The translations under genes and the position numbers were made by a program. A stretch of 64,000 nucleotides of DNA from Candidatus Poseidoniaceae archaeon (GTDB lineage Archaea > Thermoplasmatota > Poseidoniia > Poseidoniales > Poseidoniaceae): the NCBI GenBank assembly GCA_949372645.1, contig CASIAP010000004.1:62001-126000 (forward strand). Reading direction: 5' to 3'. Below the pieces are notes generated by a model. The model saw only the letters and a program-made list of their open reading frames with translations, was not told the origin of the DNA and made no database searches. Below are positions 51,771-60,512 of the stretch, in pieces (position 1 is the stretch's first letter; each line of letters starts with the position of its first letter).

Positions 51771-52004
51771 TTACTCATCCTCCATCGCCTTAGGCATCAT
51801 TTCTTCGAATTCTAATATCCACCTTGGATTACAAGGTTGGTAGATAAAAAAGAGATAACCGCCCTCATCACGATCTTTCATGACCAGTGAACGTTTACGG
51901 ACGCCGAATTTATTACGAAGATGGAGTATTAATGCCTCAAGAACATCTTGTTGGTCATGATGAACTGAAACAGGGGTGCGGTCCCAATTGACGCGCACAG
52001 ACAC
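51771..52004 (-). CDS. Small protein of unknown function in the ribosomal operon
   Basis: The 77-residue protein (MSVRVNWDRTPVSVHHDQQDV to MPKAMEDE) has mixed alpha/beta character with strands around SVRVNW and GGYLFFIYQP, one cysteine and no membrane helix. It starts at a GTG with GAGGCGA six bases upstream, 13 bases after the S17e stop, and its stop abuts the methyltransferase start. I recognise no family. In this ribosomal setting a translation or RNA role is likely but unproven. Confidence 0.65.
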   Translation of the reverse strand: MSVRVNWDRTPVSVHHDQQDVLEALILHLRNKFGVRKRSLVMKDRDEGGYLFFIYQPCNPRWILEFEEMMPKAMEDE

Positions 52005-52017
52005 TACATCGCCTCAC

Positions 52018-52209
52018 TCAGTCGACTCTACGCTGACGGTAGGTTGTGACGTAGCCAGCAATCCAGTTGCGCAGCTTTTTCGATTCAACATCGGTGAGTT
52101 CTTGGACCATCTTCTTGTTGTGATCGAAATCAGCGGTGAATTTCTCACCATGATCTTCAACTAGATGGATAGCTCGGATTTTGATAAAACTTGGTCGGAT
52201 ATTTCCCAT
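52018..52209 (-). CDS. rps17e: Ribosomal protein S17e
   Basis: The 63-residue protein matches archaeal S17e: [57 protein letters not shown]. It binds 16S rRNA in the small subunit. ATG 52209 is chosen over an upstream GTG because GAGGAGTGAATCAT gives good Shine-Dalgarno spacing and because the family starts MGxIRP. It follows L31e with only a few bases between them. Confidence 0.93.
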   Translation of the reverse strand: MGNIRPSFIKIRAIHLVEDHGEKFTADFDHNKKMVQELTDVESKKLRNWIAGYVTTYRQRRVD

Positions 52210-52214
52210 ATGAT

Positions 52215-52490
52215 TCACTCCTCAAATAATTTGACTTCGATTGGAATATCAGGTTCGTCGTGTCGAGTGATTTGCAAGCGTATCTTGCGAGGTGGGTTCT
52301 CGATACCACGGGCCCAGATATGTTCGTTGACACTTGGGTCAATCCAAACTTCTTCATCTTCGCGAACTTTCAAGTGATGAATCACATGTTCTCGGATGAT
52401 TTGGATTGCACGAGGTGCACGCTTGTAGCGGGTAATGCTCCACGCTTTACGTAGGGGGACGGTTAATTCGGATTCATTTGCACGTACCAT
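52215..52490 (-). CDS. rpl31e: Ribosomal protein L31e
   Basis: The 91-residue protein matches archaeal L31e, a large-subunit protein near the exit tunnel: [62 protein letters not shown] 52490 follows GAGGTGAATGAT; a GTG three codons earlier is also in frame. It is immediately downstream of L39e, as in most archaea. Confidence 0.95.
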   Translation of the reverse strand: MVRANESELTVPLRKAWSITRYKRAPRAIQIIREHVIHHLKVREDEEVWIDPSVNEHIWARGIENPPRKIRLQITRHDEPDIPIEVKLFEE

Positions 52491-52500
52491 ATCATTCACC

Positions 52501-52656
52501 TCATCGTTGGAGCTTACTACGGCGCCAGTGGTGTCTCTTAGGATGGGACACAGTATTTCGGTCGGTCTTCAACATGACCCAAACGGGGACACGTCGATTT
52601 TGCTTCCCCACTTTCATGAGGCGTATTTTCTTAGCTGCTGGTTTATTTCGGGACAT
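52501..52656 (-). CDS. rpl39e: Ribosomal protein L39e
   Basis: A 51-residue, very basic protein: [51 protein letters not shown]. This is the full archaeal/eukaryal L39e, which lines the peptide exit tunnel. It lies between PDCD5 and L31e, the usual archaeal order. It is too short for most length cut-offs, so it is easily missed. Confidence 0.95.
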   Translation of the reverse strand: MSRNKPAAKKIRLMKVGKQNRRVPVWVMLKTDRNTVSHPKRHHWRRSKLQR

Positions 52657-52670
52657 GTTCGAGCACCTTC

Positions 52671-53030
52671 TCAGATTCTTCGGATGGACGCACTACGGCG
52701 GCTCTTCGATTGGGATTGGAGCAATTGTTTCAATTGCTCATCATTCATTATTGTGTTCAACTTACCTTGGCTGTGCAGTTGAACGATTGTTTGCTTGATC
52801 ATTTCAGCACGCTCTGGTGTAGCCAAAGCAATTGCAGAGATGCGGGAACGTGCTTCGGGTGAAACAAGGTTCTTCATTGCAGCGTCAAGGTTTTGAGACA
52901 CTAATTGTGCTTCCTGTGCTTGAACTTCAGCATTTGCTTGTTGGGCAGCTTGCTGTTCGAGTTGTTGTTGGAGTGCCATACGTCGTTGTTCACGAAGTTG
53001 ATTCAACTCATTGTCTTGAGTCGAAACCAT
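52671..53030 (-). CDS. PDCD5-like DNA-binding protein
   Basis: The 119-residue alpha-helical protein belongs to the PDCD5/TFAR19 family: [56 protein letters not shown], and a basic C-terminal tail ([12 protein letters not shown]). Archaeal members bind double-stranded DNA and are encoded next to S19e and L39e, exactly as here. ATG 53030 follows GAGGTGACAAGC. Confidence 0.93.
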   Translation of the reverse strand: MVSTQDNELNQLREQRRMALQQQLEQQAAQQANAEVQAQEAQLVSQNLDAAMKNLVSPEARSRISAIALATPERAEMIKQTIVQLHSQGKLNTIMNDEQLKQLLQSQSKSRRSASIRRI

Positions 53031-53053
53031 GCTTGTCACCTCATTCACGTCCT

Positions 53054-53548
53054 TCAGTACTTAGAGAGTCCTGGATATTGTTCCTCAGCGATTGAACGGC
53101 ATTCATGAGCAACGTTGTCAATCATTTTGTGACCAGCTGCAGTAATGCGTCGACCTTTGAAGAGTTGAAGTGAATCGCCATTTTCGTCCTCGACAATTCG
53201 TCCAGCAACTTTCTCGACTAAACCCGATTCCTCGAGTTGTTGAAGAGCAGTTCGAATAATATGTCGGGATGCAACACCAGGAGTGTTCGGGCTTGCACCG
53301 TTATCCTTGCGTCCACCGAATGCTTGAGCTAAATGGGTTACGCCGATTGGTCCATCACGGGAAACCTTGCGAAGAATAGCAGCAGATCGGAGAAACCACC
53401 AGTTTTCTTGTGAAGGTGGGCGTTCTCGGTCGACTCCGGTTTTGACGAATTCAGCCCATTCAGGCGTTGAAACGCTCTTTGTTTCTTCAAGTCGCGCTGC
53501 AAGAGCTGGGCTAAGGATTTCAGCGGGTATATCGTATAGAGTCGTCAT
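53054..53548 (-). CDS. rps19e: Ribosomal protein S19e
   Basis: The 164-residue protein has the winged-helix S19e fold: TLYDIPAEILSPALAARL, PPSQENWWFLRSAAILRKVSRDGPIGVTHLAQAFGGRKDNG, SRHIIRTALQQLEESGLVEKV, GRRITAAGHKMIDNVA. It is first in the operon. ATG 53548 is the family start; upstream in-frame codons lie in the divergent promoter region. A CATATAGGGG sequence about 40 bases upstream can serve as TATA box. Confidence 0.95.
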   Translation of the reverse strand: MTTLYDIPAEILSPALAARLEETKSVSTPEWAEFVKTGVDRERPPSQENWWFLRSAAILRKVSRDGPIGVTHLAQAFGGRKDNGASPNTPGVASRHIIRTALQQLEESGLVEKVAGRIVEDENGDSLQLFKGRRITAAGHKMIDNVAHECRSIAEEQYPGLSKY

Positions 53549-53695
53549 GATAAGACACCGAGCAATTTGCCGACCGAACTCCCCTATATGAAGAGAACGG
53601 CTAAAACGCACCGCCGAATACATCTCATCCTCCTTCGGTTGTGCGAAAAAGGCACATAACAAGGGTTCAAGACAGGGGGGCTCTTGGCATGGATA

Positions 53696-54505
53696 ATGAA
53701 GAAGGCTTTGGCGCAGAACCCGAACCTTTTGCGTACTTTACTTGGATTGTCTGTGACACTTATAATTCTACTCTCATACGCGGTCTATGGGGCAACGGTC
53801 TCTCCTTCGTACTATCTCTACACAACTGAAACTACCGAAACGAATCATGCACTTGGTGAACCTATCCGCATCTATCAAGAATCTTCAAACACCACGACAT
53901 GGTCATGGAATATAGGTGCAAACAGTTCCAATCTGACATGGGTTCACCTCTCTGCAAACGAACTTTCGTCGAATTCTAAAGTGAAGTTGATTAATGCAGC
54001 CGGATTGTATAGTCATCGACTCCTTGGTGTGGAATCGGACCAAGCATTCAGTTGTGCTGAGCAATGTCAAAAGAATTCCACGCACGAGGTCGAATCATCC
54101 GATGGTAGTGATGTTGTGATTCATGCCTTGACCTCATATGACCCCGCTCGAAGAAATAACGGAACAGTATATGGTTCGGATCTGGCCGAAGCGACTTCCA
54201 AAGCGAGGGCTTTGATCGAATATCAGCACAGACCCTCGATCCTACGCGTTGAAATCATCGAGGAAGGAAATCGAATGACTTCACCAGAAATAATGCTGGT
54301 AACAGTGAACGAAGAGTTTGAATCGATAGCCGTCTTTTCGGTCGATGCAGCCACTGAATTCGTATGGGCACTTGCAGCAGTTGTTGGATGCTTTTCGATG
54401 GTATTAATTCCATCATTCACTGTATATTTTGCGGCCAAAGCAAAAGAAAAGAAGGATCAAGTTAAGCTGCAAGACTCAGAAAATCAAGTAAAAGAATCGA
54501 TTTAA
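53696..54505 (+). CDS. Membrane protein with extracytoplasmic domain, unknown function
   Basis: The 269-residue protein has an N-terminal signal-anchor helix (RTLLGLSVTLIILLSYAVYG), an extracytoplasmic domain of about 180 residues rich in Asn, Ser and Thr with sites like NTTTW and NSSNLTW that could be N-glycosylated, two cysteines (CAEQC), and a C-terminal helix (FVWALAAVVGCFSMVLIPSFTVYF) with a short Lys-rich cytosolic tail. I recognise no family. ATG 53696 (MKKALAQ) is chosen as a normal signal-anchor start. It precedes another surface protein on the same strand. Confidence 0.7.
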   Translation: MKKALAQNPNLLRTLLGLSVTLIILLSYAVYGATVSPSYYLYTTETTETNHALGEPIRIYQESSNTTTWSWNIGANSSNLTWVHLSANELSSNSKVKLINAAGLYSHRLLGVESDQAFSCAEQCQKNSTHEVESSDGSDVVIHALTSYDPARRNNGTVYGSDLAEATSKARALIEYQHRPSILRVEIIEEGNRMTSPEIMLVTVNEEFESIAVFSVDAATEFVWALAAVVGCFSMVLIPSFTVYFAAKAKEKKDQVKLQDSENQVKESI

Positions 54506-54538
54506 AAAGCTTCGACTACCCTTTTTCCCAATTGCCTC

Positions 54539-54547
54539 ATATATATT
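54539..54547 (+). promoter_or_regulatory. TATA box candidate for the large surface protein
   Basis: CATATATAT lies 20-30 bases before the ATG codons at 54564 and 54573. The predicted transcription start is near 54570, so the transcript would be leaderless or nearly so from ATG 54573, or the operon uses 54564 with a slightly earlier start. A T-rich run just upstream (CCCTTTTTCCC) may terminate the previous gene. Confidence 0.5.
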
Positions 54548-54563
54548 GAAGACATGTGATGCA

Positions 54564-57500
54564 ATGAGCGTCATGCAGAAGTTCGTAGCTTTCATCCTTC
54601 TCTTCCTCTTAGTGGTGAGCAGTGTGCCAAGTACGCATGAAACGGAAATGTCTACTGAAACCTCTTACTCAACTTCCGCTCGAGCGACTGGAGTTGATCT
54701 CACAGTTACTGACACTTCATTTTCATACACTTTAGCCAGTGATGAAGAAAAATACCGTATGTTTTCTTCAAACTATCCAGTTCCTGGATTTAACCGTGAT
54801 GAAATGATCTACGTGGTCGATACTGTAGTGGATGTACCCATTCAACTGGACATTATGGTTGAGAATTTAGGAACTGCCTCATCTGGAAACATAAATGTGA
54901 ATATCATTGCACTCCATAATGAATACTCATTCTTTGAAATGTTAAATGAAACAGTGCAGATGTCTGCATTGAATGGTGGAAATTCTAATTCTGTTTCCAA
55001 AATAATTACACCAACATATTCTGGCAATCACACCTTGGTGATTCGTGTTACATCGGCCGTACTCGACGATAATACTCAGAACGATGTAAAAACCATTAGT
55101 TTTACTGTGGCAAGTGCGTACTACAATTGCGATTCATTGGTCGGGTGGACTCCAGGTACTCAATGGGGTATAAGTACAGACACTGCACTCTCAATGGGGA
55201 GCAGTTGCCATGTAGGAAACGGTCAATCTTCGAGTTATACCAACAATTTAGTGACCTCGTTGGTCACACCTGTAATGGACATGTCCGATGCAGTATCAAA
55301 CCCAACTCGCACCAACGGCCTCAGTTTCTTTTACACAGGAAGCGTCCAGTTCCCTGCTGATGTTTTGAAAATTCAAGTTCGTACAGCGATGGGTAGTTGG
55401 TATCAGTTGGGTAGCATCAGTAACACCATTGATCAAAATTTCGATGATGGACAGAGTTATCAAACATTTTCAATCAATCACGCTGGTGCAACTTCACCAC
55501 TCATACCTATTCCTCAGGAGCATTTTCACAGTCAAACACAATTCCGTTTCTTGTTTGAATCCGATGTCCAATACACCGATATTGGCTATTATTTAGATGA
55601 GCTTGTATTTGTCTATGATCAGAAAGTTCGACAAGAGGAATACGCTCTCTCTTCAAATGGTATATCCACAATTGGTTCAGTTACAGGAGAATGGGGCACT
55701 GTCACTGTTCAAATTACCAATGATGGAAACATCTCTGATACATTGTTACCTGAAATAGTGGGTCTACCAGCAGGATGGGATGTCTATTTCGCTTACCCGA
55801 GCGGAGTATCGATAAATACTCAATCTGGAATCTTGTTATCTCCTGGTGAATCGAAGTATATCGATGTCAAATTCCAACCGGACCTGAATGCAACGACTGG
55901 ACTCCATCAGATGGTTTTCAAAGGTACCTCAAACCAATATCCAGATGTTAACACCACACTTCCAATGCAATTCCAAGTAATCCCTGATAGGGAGCCATAC
56001 ATTATTGCCCCTGAAGTAGCACCGTTATGCCCCCCTGGAAATACATGCCCATTTTCGATTGAAGTTCAGAATATTGGCGATGCAACTGATGTATTTGATT
56101 TAGAAATTGACACATCGACACTCCCCCAAAACTGGGACGTTAATTTCGCCTGGACTCAAGACTCGAGTGTATTGGTGCGTCAAGACACTCCAGCGCACGT
56201 TGATTTTTCATTGACTGTGCCAACCGACGCAATTCCCGATTCAAGGTATAGTTTTGTCTTGACTGCCACATCACAAAATAGCTCATTGAGAAGTCACTCT
56301 CTAAGTATTGATGTATCAGCTTCAATGATCAGTAATGCAACCATAGTCGTATCAGAATACCAAAAGCAGAAAGATTTGACAATTGATGCTGGGGAGACGG
56401 TATCAATCGATTTCATAATTTGGAACAATGCAAGCCGACAAGATATTTTTTCAGTATCGTTACTTTACGACCTTCCAGGTCAATGGATCATCGAACTACC
56501 AGCATTGAACAATGCAGTAATCAACAGTCAATCTTCGACCTCTTTCAAAATTTATGTCACTGCCCCAGATACAGGTCAAGCAGGAGATTATGCACCTACA
56601 ATCACTCCTGTACTGAAGTCTGTCCGAAGTGGAATGGAATTCCAAGGAATGCCATACAGTGGTATCATCGTGAGTACCGTGAGTGACCTCGAGTTACGTC
56701 TCATTGAATCACCAGACATATTGTCACCTGGCGTCCCGACAATGGTATTATTGGAATTAGAAAACAATGGAAACGGTCATGTTTCGGCCCTACTTAGCAG
56801 CTCAACTATTCCTGAACAGTGGGAATGGTGGATGAGGATCGATGACGCCAACCATACTGGCCCAATCGAATTATCAGCACCCTATGATGGTGAAGATATT
56901 GTATTAATCGAAGTGTGGATTCTTTTACCAAGTAATGAAAAAGCTGAAGAAGTCAACTCAGTAGAGTTTACAGTGATGAATACAGATGGGCTTAGCGACA
57001 TGCAAGTCGATGATAATAGCATTTCTTTTGATTCAATTACAGCATCGATACGAAAGCCGTTAATCATTGCAGATAGTAATGAAATATCAGCTGGCGTGGG
57101 AGAGATTGTTTCGGTAAACATCACTGTGAAAAATATTGGAAATGCTGTCGATGAGTTATTCCTAGTTTCAGCCTCTGTGTCCACCTCTCCACCTTTTCAA
57201 AACATTACCGCCTCTTTAAATATCGGTGATTTCGATCAATTCAATGTCTTAGAGATGGCTGCAGGACAAGAAGTATTGGTCATCGTCGATATGATTATTC
57301 CAAAAGATATGCCTCTTAACACCCGAATTGTCGTCACATTCGAGGTAATGGCAGGAGATTATGCAGAAAATATGTCAAACGAGTTACAGCATGAGGTTCT
57401 CATTCTTGTTGACGAACAACGGATGATGCAAGCTGAGATGAGTCAACAATCTGAACAAGAATTTACTTCAGGGATTCCTGCAACTTTCTGGATTAACCTT

Positions 57501-58124
57501 ACGTCCTCTTCAACTCAACCTGAACAGTATTGGATCAATATTGATCAACCTGAACAATGGCAAACGGTTTGCCAAGGAATATTAGTGAATGAATCAGGAC
57601 AACAATTGGAGCATAAAGCTGGACATGTGACTCAACGGAACACCGATATGATGTGTGAACTACATCGGCTCGGCGGTGATACGAGTGGAGAAGTCACAGT
57701 ACGAATCGAGACCGTTGATGGGGTGCTTAGTTGGTCTGATAGCCGAACCTTTAATTTTAAGATTATAGAGTCTGGTGGCTTCAAAATGAATGCTGAAATC
57801 ATGGCGAGTTCTCTTGCCGGCATACTCTTTGTGGCTGTAATTATGGCCATGCTTTTGAGAAAAAAGCGCAATCAAACTGATCAGTATACACAAAAAGTGC
57901 TGATCGAACTATCAGATACAATTCCAATTGGCCCTCCAGTCTCTACGTCTGGCCCACCAGTTTCCTCAACCGGATTTACAAGTATAACTGCGGATGATGT
58001 ACATTCAGTCGACAGTAAACTTGAACAAAATGGTCCACAAATACCCATTGATGGCCTACCTGATGGTTGGACAATTGAGCAATGGCAATACTATGGTCAG
58101 CAATATCTCGATACGAAACAGTAA
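54564..58124 (+). CDS. Large surface protein with signal peptide, CARDB-like beta domains and GLPxGW C-terminal motif
   Basis: The 1186-residue protein has a signal peptide (KFVAFILLFLLVVSS), a chain of beta-rich domains resembling CARDB/NPCBM-associated repeats (for example VDVPIQLDIMVENLGTASSGNI, GTVTVQITNDGNISD, VFDLEIDTSTLPQNWDV, VSVNITVKNIGNAVDELFLVS), and one C-terminal membrane helix near residue 1080. The cytosolic tail of about 100 residues ends in GLPDGWTIEQWQYYGQQYL. The domains are typical of archaeal cell-surface or adhesin-like proteins; ligand is unknown. ATG 54564 or 54573 is the start. The following small membrane gene is 25 bases away. Confidence 0.82.
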   Translation: MSVMQKFVAFILLFLLVVSSVPSTHETEMSTETSYSTSARATGVDLTVTDTSFSYTLASDEEKYRMFSSNYPVPGFNRDEMIYVVDTVVDVPIQLDIMVENLGTASSGNINVNIIALHNEYSFFEMLNETVQMSALNGGNSNSVSKIITPTYSGNHTLVIRVTSAVLDDNTQNDVKTISFTVASAYYNCDSLVGWTPGTQWGISTDTALSMGSSCHVGNGQSSSYTNNLVTSLVTPVMDMSDAVSNPTRTNGLSFFYTGSVQFPADVLKIQVRTAMGSWYQLGSISNTIDQNFDDGQSYQTFSINHAGATSPLIPIPQEHFHSQTQFRFLFESDVQYTDIGYYLDELVFVYDQKVRQEEYALSSNGISTIGSVTGEWGTVTVQITNDGNISDTLLPEIVGLPAGWDVYFAYPSGVSINTQSGILLSPGESKYIDVKFQPDLNATTGLHQMVFKGTSNQYPDVNTTLPMQFQVIPDREPYIIAPEVAPLCPPGNTCPFSIEVQNIGDATDVFDLEIDTSTLPQNWDVNFAWTQDSSVLVRQDTPAHVDFSLTVPTDAIPDSRYSFVLTATSQNSSLRSHSLSIDVSASMISNATIVVSEYQKQKDLTIDAGETVSIDFIIWNNASRQDIFSVSLLYDLPGQWIIELPALNNAVINSQSSTSFKIYVTAPDTGQAGDYAPTITPVLKSVRSGMEFQGMPYSGIIVSTVSDLELRLIESPDILSPGVPTMVLLELENNGNGHVSALLSSSTIPEQWEWWMRIDDANHTGPIELSAPYDGEDIVLIEVWILLPSNEKAEEVNSVEFTVMNTDGLSDMQVDDNSISFDSITASIRKPLIIADSNEISAGVGEIVSVNITVKNIGNAVDELFLVSASVSTSPPFQNITASLNIGDFDQFNVLEMAAGQEVLVIVDMIIPKDMPLNTRIVVTFEVMAGDYAENMSNELQHEVLILVDEQRMMQAEMSQQSEQEFTSGIPATFWINLTSSSTQPEQYWINIDQPEQWQTVCQGILVNESGQQLEHKAGHVTQRNTDMMCELHRLGGDTSGEVTVRIETVDGVLSWSDSRTFNFKIIESGGFKMNAEIMASSLAGILFVAVIMAMLLRKKRNQTDQYTQKVLIELSDTIPIGPPVSTSGPPVSSTGFTSITADDVHSVDSKLEQNGPQIPIDGLPDGWTIEQWQYYGQQYLDTKQ

Positions 58125-58149
58125 GGGACTCGATTCAAGAGGAATGAAT

Positions 58150-58329
58150 ATGGACTCAGGTGCATATCCTCCAGCATGGTACTTGCTTTGGCTTGTCATT
58201 GCAGTTTGCGGAGTAGGGACATGGTTTCTGCGTAATTTCACAGAGCGAGTGGAAGCAACTCGACTTGTCGCTTTCACGGGTGTTGCAGCAATGTCAGCTA
58301 TGGTCATTTGGACATTCACACAATTTTGA
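58150..58329 (+). CDS. Two-helix membrane protein, 59 residues
   Basis: MDSGAYPPAWYLLWLVIAVC is followed by a second hydrophobic stretch (LVAFTGVAAMSAMVIWTF), giving a small two-pass membrane protein. AGAGGAATGAAT before ATG 58150 fits a Shine-Dalgarno; ATG 58144 is also in frame. It sits between the large surface protein and the PqqD-like gene, with gaps of 25 and 9 bases, so all three are probably one transcript. No family is recognised. Confidence 0.65.
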   Translation: MDSGAYPPAWYLLWLVIAVCGVGTWFLRNFTERVEATRLVAFTGVAAMSAMVIWTFTQF

Positions 58330-58338
58330 GGAATCACT

Positions 58339-58893
58339 ATGGAACTCGCCGATTCAAATGACCACAAATATTCAGGGACGTATCCTTGTCGTTTACCTGT
58401 GTGGTGGGCTCGCCTAGGTGATATAGGACCTCATCTTGAAGAAGACGGAATTACTGGGATGAATGTTGTCCTTCGTATCGAAAAACGATTTACGCGTTTT
58501 GAGAGAGTTTTAGCGAAACTGTTCCGCGCACCCCGTGAAGTAAGAAGACCCCTCGATACAATGAACAGTATGCTCTGGGAATTGTGTGATGGTTCAAGAG
58601 AGTTCCAGTCAATCTGTGAGGCTATGGACAAGCTATTTCATGAAAATATCGCCCCAGCAGTTGACAGAACTGCATCTGGAATTGATTCCCTACGCTCACG
58701 TAACCTCGTTACATGCCTCGACCAACCGTTCTCACTGAAATGGAACATAGGCCCCGGTCAAACTCCAACGCATCAAACTCTTGTAGAGATGGATGAGAAA
58801 ATCGGCTATGATGTCGAGCCACGGACAAGTGATGAGAGTCATTTTATTGAAGCAATTCAAGCAGACTTTCTACAGGACGGCCAATCCGAGTAG
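58339..58893 (+). CDS. PqqD-like peptide-binding domain protein
   Basis: The 184-residue protein has a central PqqD-like region: RRPLDTMNSMLWELCDGSREFQSICEAMDKLFHENIAPAVDRTASGIDSLRSRNLVTCL. PqqD-like domains bind leader peptides for radical SAM enzymes, but stand-alone forms in archaea have other, unclear roles. The N-terminal YPCRLPVWWARLGDIGPHLEED and basic segment (KRFTRFERVLAKLFRAPREV) are not recognised. No peptide-modifying enzyme is adjacent. GAGGAATCACT lies before ATG 58339. Its end overlaps the convergent ArsC-like gene by 50 bases. Confidence 0.7.
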   Translation: MELADSNDHKYSGTYPCRLPVWWARLGDIGPHLEEDGITGMNVVLRIEKRFTRFERVLAKLFRAPREVRRPLDTMNSMLWELCDGSREFQSICEAMDKLFHENIAPAVDRTASGIDSLRSRNLVTCLDQPFSLKWNIGPGQTPTHQTLVEMDEKIGYDVEPRTSDESHFIEAIQADFLQDGQSE

Positions 58894-59194
58894 TGTGTCC
58901 GTTGTCGAGCCAAGGGCGCTGCATCAAATGACCGTTTAGAGAAAGAAAACTCGCAATTGATTCAGCACTCATTCGATCGATATTCAAACTATCAACCTCC
59001 TTGAATGCACTATCATTCCAGCGTATGGCAGAACTCATCTCTCCCTCGAGCCTTGAAAGAAGAGAAAGAAGAGTCTCATAATCGAGAGGGGTAGAGAGAT
59101 AAAAGTGTACCGAAACATTACGTGGTGACGCAACACATAATGCCAGTGCTTGTCGAGATTTTGAGCAACGGGGGTTGTGGTAGAGGATAGCCAT
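58844..59194 (-). CDS. ArsC/Spx-family thioredoxin-fold protein
   Basis: The 116-residue protein has the ArsC-family start ILYHNPRCSKSRQAL, with the catalytic-type cysteine at residue 10, and a later RPWLDNG segment preceding GRPVESLLELL. ArsC-type glutaredoxin-linked arsenate reductases and regulators such as Spx and YffB share this fold; the true role here is not determined. It overlaps the PqqD-like gene tail-to-tail by 50 bases, an unusually long coding overlap. It follows the SUMF1-like gene on the same strand. Confidence 0.82.
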   Translation of the reverse strand: MAILYHNPRCSKSRQALALCVASPRNVSVHFYLSTPLDYETLLSLLSRLEGEMSSAIRWNDSAFKEVDSLNIDRMSAESIASFLSLNGHLMQRPWLDNGHTTRIGRPVESLLELLQ

Positions 59195-59214
59195 ATGAAT
59201 TCCACGTTACATGT

Positions 59215-59949
59215 CTAAATTGGTTGCCAAACAAGACGGAAGCCGATTCCATCACTGCGATGGTCCATGAGAGCTGAACCTCGTGATGCGCAGCGGGTTG
59301 AATCAGATTCCGTAAACCATGAACCGCCACGATGAATTCGACGAAGTGATTTTCCCTTTCGAGGAGTTTGAACGCCTTTATGAGAGTCATAATTTGGCTC
59401 GAAAGTATCTTCGCACCATTCCGAAACTTGCCCGTGGAGGTCTAAAAAACCCCAAGGATTCGGTTTTTTCTGCCCAACTTCGCGAGTGCTTGCACCTGAA
59501 TTACCTGCATGCCACCCATAGTCGCTCAAATCACCATCCCTGTCGCCAAAAGCCCAACGCTTGTTTGTGTTAGCACGCGCTAAATACTCCCATTCTGCTT
59601 CCGAAGGTAAACGCCAGATGCCTCGAACACCGAGCCTCACATTATTTCCATCAAGTCTATTGAATTGCTCGAGGAACAGATGAACTTCAACCCAAGAGAC
59701 TTGTTCGACAGGGCGCAGTCCAGCAGCCCAACCCTCTGTAAAGGCTGAGGGATTGTCACCCATGATAGTCTGCCAATGCGCTTGAGTTACCGGTCGTTCA
59801 CCACAAAAAAACGGTTCTGTGATCTTAACATGATGAGTTGGCTTTTCAGATCGAGTGCCTTGCCCGTCACCCATGATAAATTCACCAGGCTCAACCAAGA
59901 GGTACCTTCCACCGTACTCATCATCGAAAAACGGTCGTTGTTCGGACAT
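59215..59949 (-). CDS. SUMF1/formylglycine-generating-enzyme-like protein without the full cysteine pair
   Basis: The 244-residue protein has the FGE-sulfatase (SUMF1) fold: FIMGDGQGTRSEKPTHHVKI, PVTQAHWQTIMGDNPS, RPVEQVSWVEVHLFLEQ, WRLPSEAEWEYLARA, GFLDLHGQVSEWCEDTF, RIHRGGSW and DGIGFRLV. In true formylglycine-generating enzymes two cysteines five residues apart hold copper; here only the second is present (STRCASR) and the first is serine. So it may be a related non-oxidase domain protein. ATG 59949 overlaps the region of the flavin reductase stop. Target and substrate unknown. Confidence 0.82.
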   Translation of the reverse strand: MSEQRPFFDDEYGGRYLLVEPGEFIMGDGQGTRSEKPTHHVKITEPFFCGERPVTQAHWQTIMGDNPSAFTEGWAAGLRPVEQVSWVEVHLFLEQFNRLDGNNVRLGVRGIWRLPSEAEWEYLARANTNKRWAFGDRDGDLSDYGWHAGNSGASTREVGQKKPNPWGFLDLHGQVSEWCEDTFEPNYDSHKGVQTPRKGKSLRRIHRGGSWFTESDSTRCASRGSALMDHRSDGIGFRLVWQPI

Positions 59950-59954
59950 TATTC

Positions 59955-60512
59955 TCACTCAGTTTGTGTGGCAAAGAGAGAGGAAGTGTCCATCACAGAA
60001 TCAACTAATGAATGAAGGCGATTCACGATATCCTCATCCGTTAAATTTCCATCTGTATCAAACGCTTCTTTCACATGGCCAACGGCCAATTGTTCAGGTA
60101 CAGGCCAAGCATGTAACCAACGAAGCATAATACGCATGTGATTGAGGGTATTCGAATTTTGCATCCCTCCAAGTGTGGACATCAATCCGAAAACTTTGCC
60201 GCCAATATGCTTGTCATATAACCAATCAAATGTGTTTTTCATGACTCCAGACATGGTGCCATGGTATTCAGGAGAACATATCAAGAACGCATCACAGGAT
60301 GATGCAAGCGATTGAAATTCTTTGACATTTGTATTGTCCCAACAGCCATCTTCTCCGACAAAAGGAAGTGGTTTTTCTGCGCAATCCCAGAATACTATTT
60401 CTGCACCCTTCGATTCAGCATATGAGAGAGCAAGGTTGACCATCATTCCACTCTTTGATGTCGAACGGTACTCTCCTGAGAGGCCGAGAATGCGAAGCGA
60501 TGTCTGTGTCAT
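59955..60512 (-). CDS. NADPH-dependent FMN reductase-like flavoprotein
   Basis: The 185-residue protein has the flavodoxin-like NADPH:FMN reductase fold: LRILGLSGEYRSTSKSGMMVNLAL binds the FMN phosphate, and LICSPEYHGTMSGVMKNTFDWL is the flavin-contact motif typical of the family (SPEYHGSxxGxLKN). Such proteins reduce flavins, quinones or chromate. ATG 60512 (MTQTSLRIL) is chosen; the eight upstream codons start at a GTG-like codon. The SUMF1-like gene begins six bases before its stop ends, so the two are coupled. Confidence 0.9.
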   Translation of the reverse strand: MTQTSLRILGLSGEYRSTSKSGMMVNLALSYAESKGAEIVFWDCAEKPLPFVGEDGCWDNTNVKEFQSLASSCDAFLICSPEYHGTMSGVMKNTFDWLYDKHIGGKVFGLMSTLGGMQNSNTLNHMRIMLRWLHAWPVPEQLAVGHVKEAFDTDGNLTDEDIVNRLHSLVDSVMDTSSLFATQTE

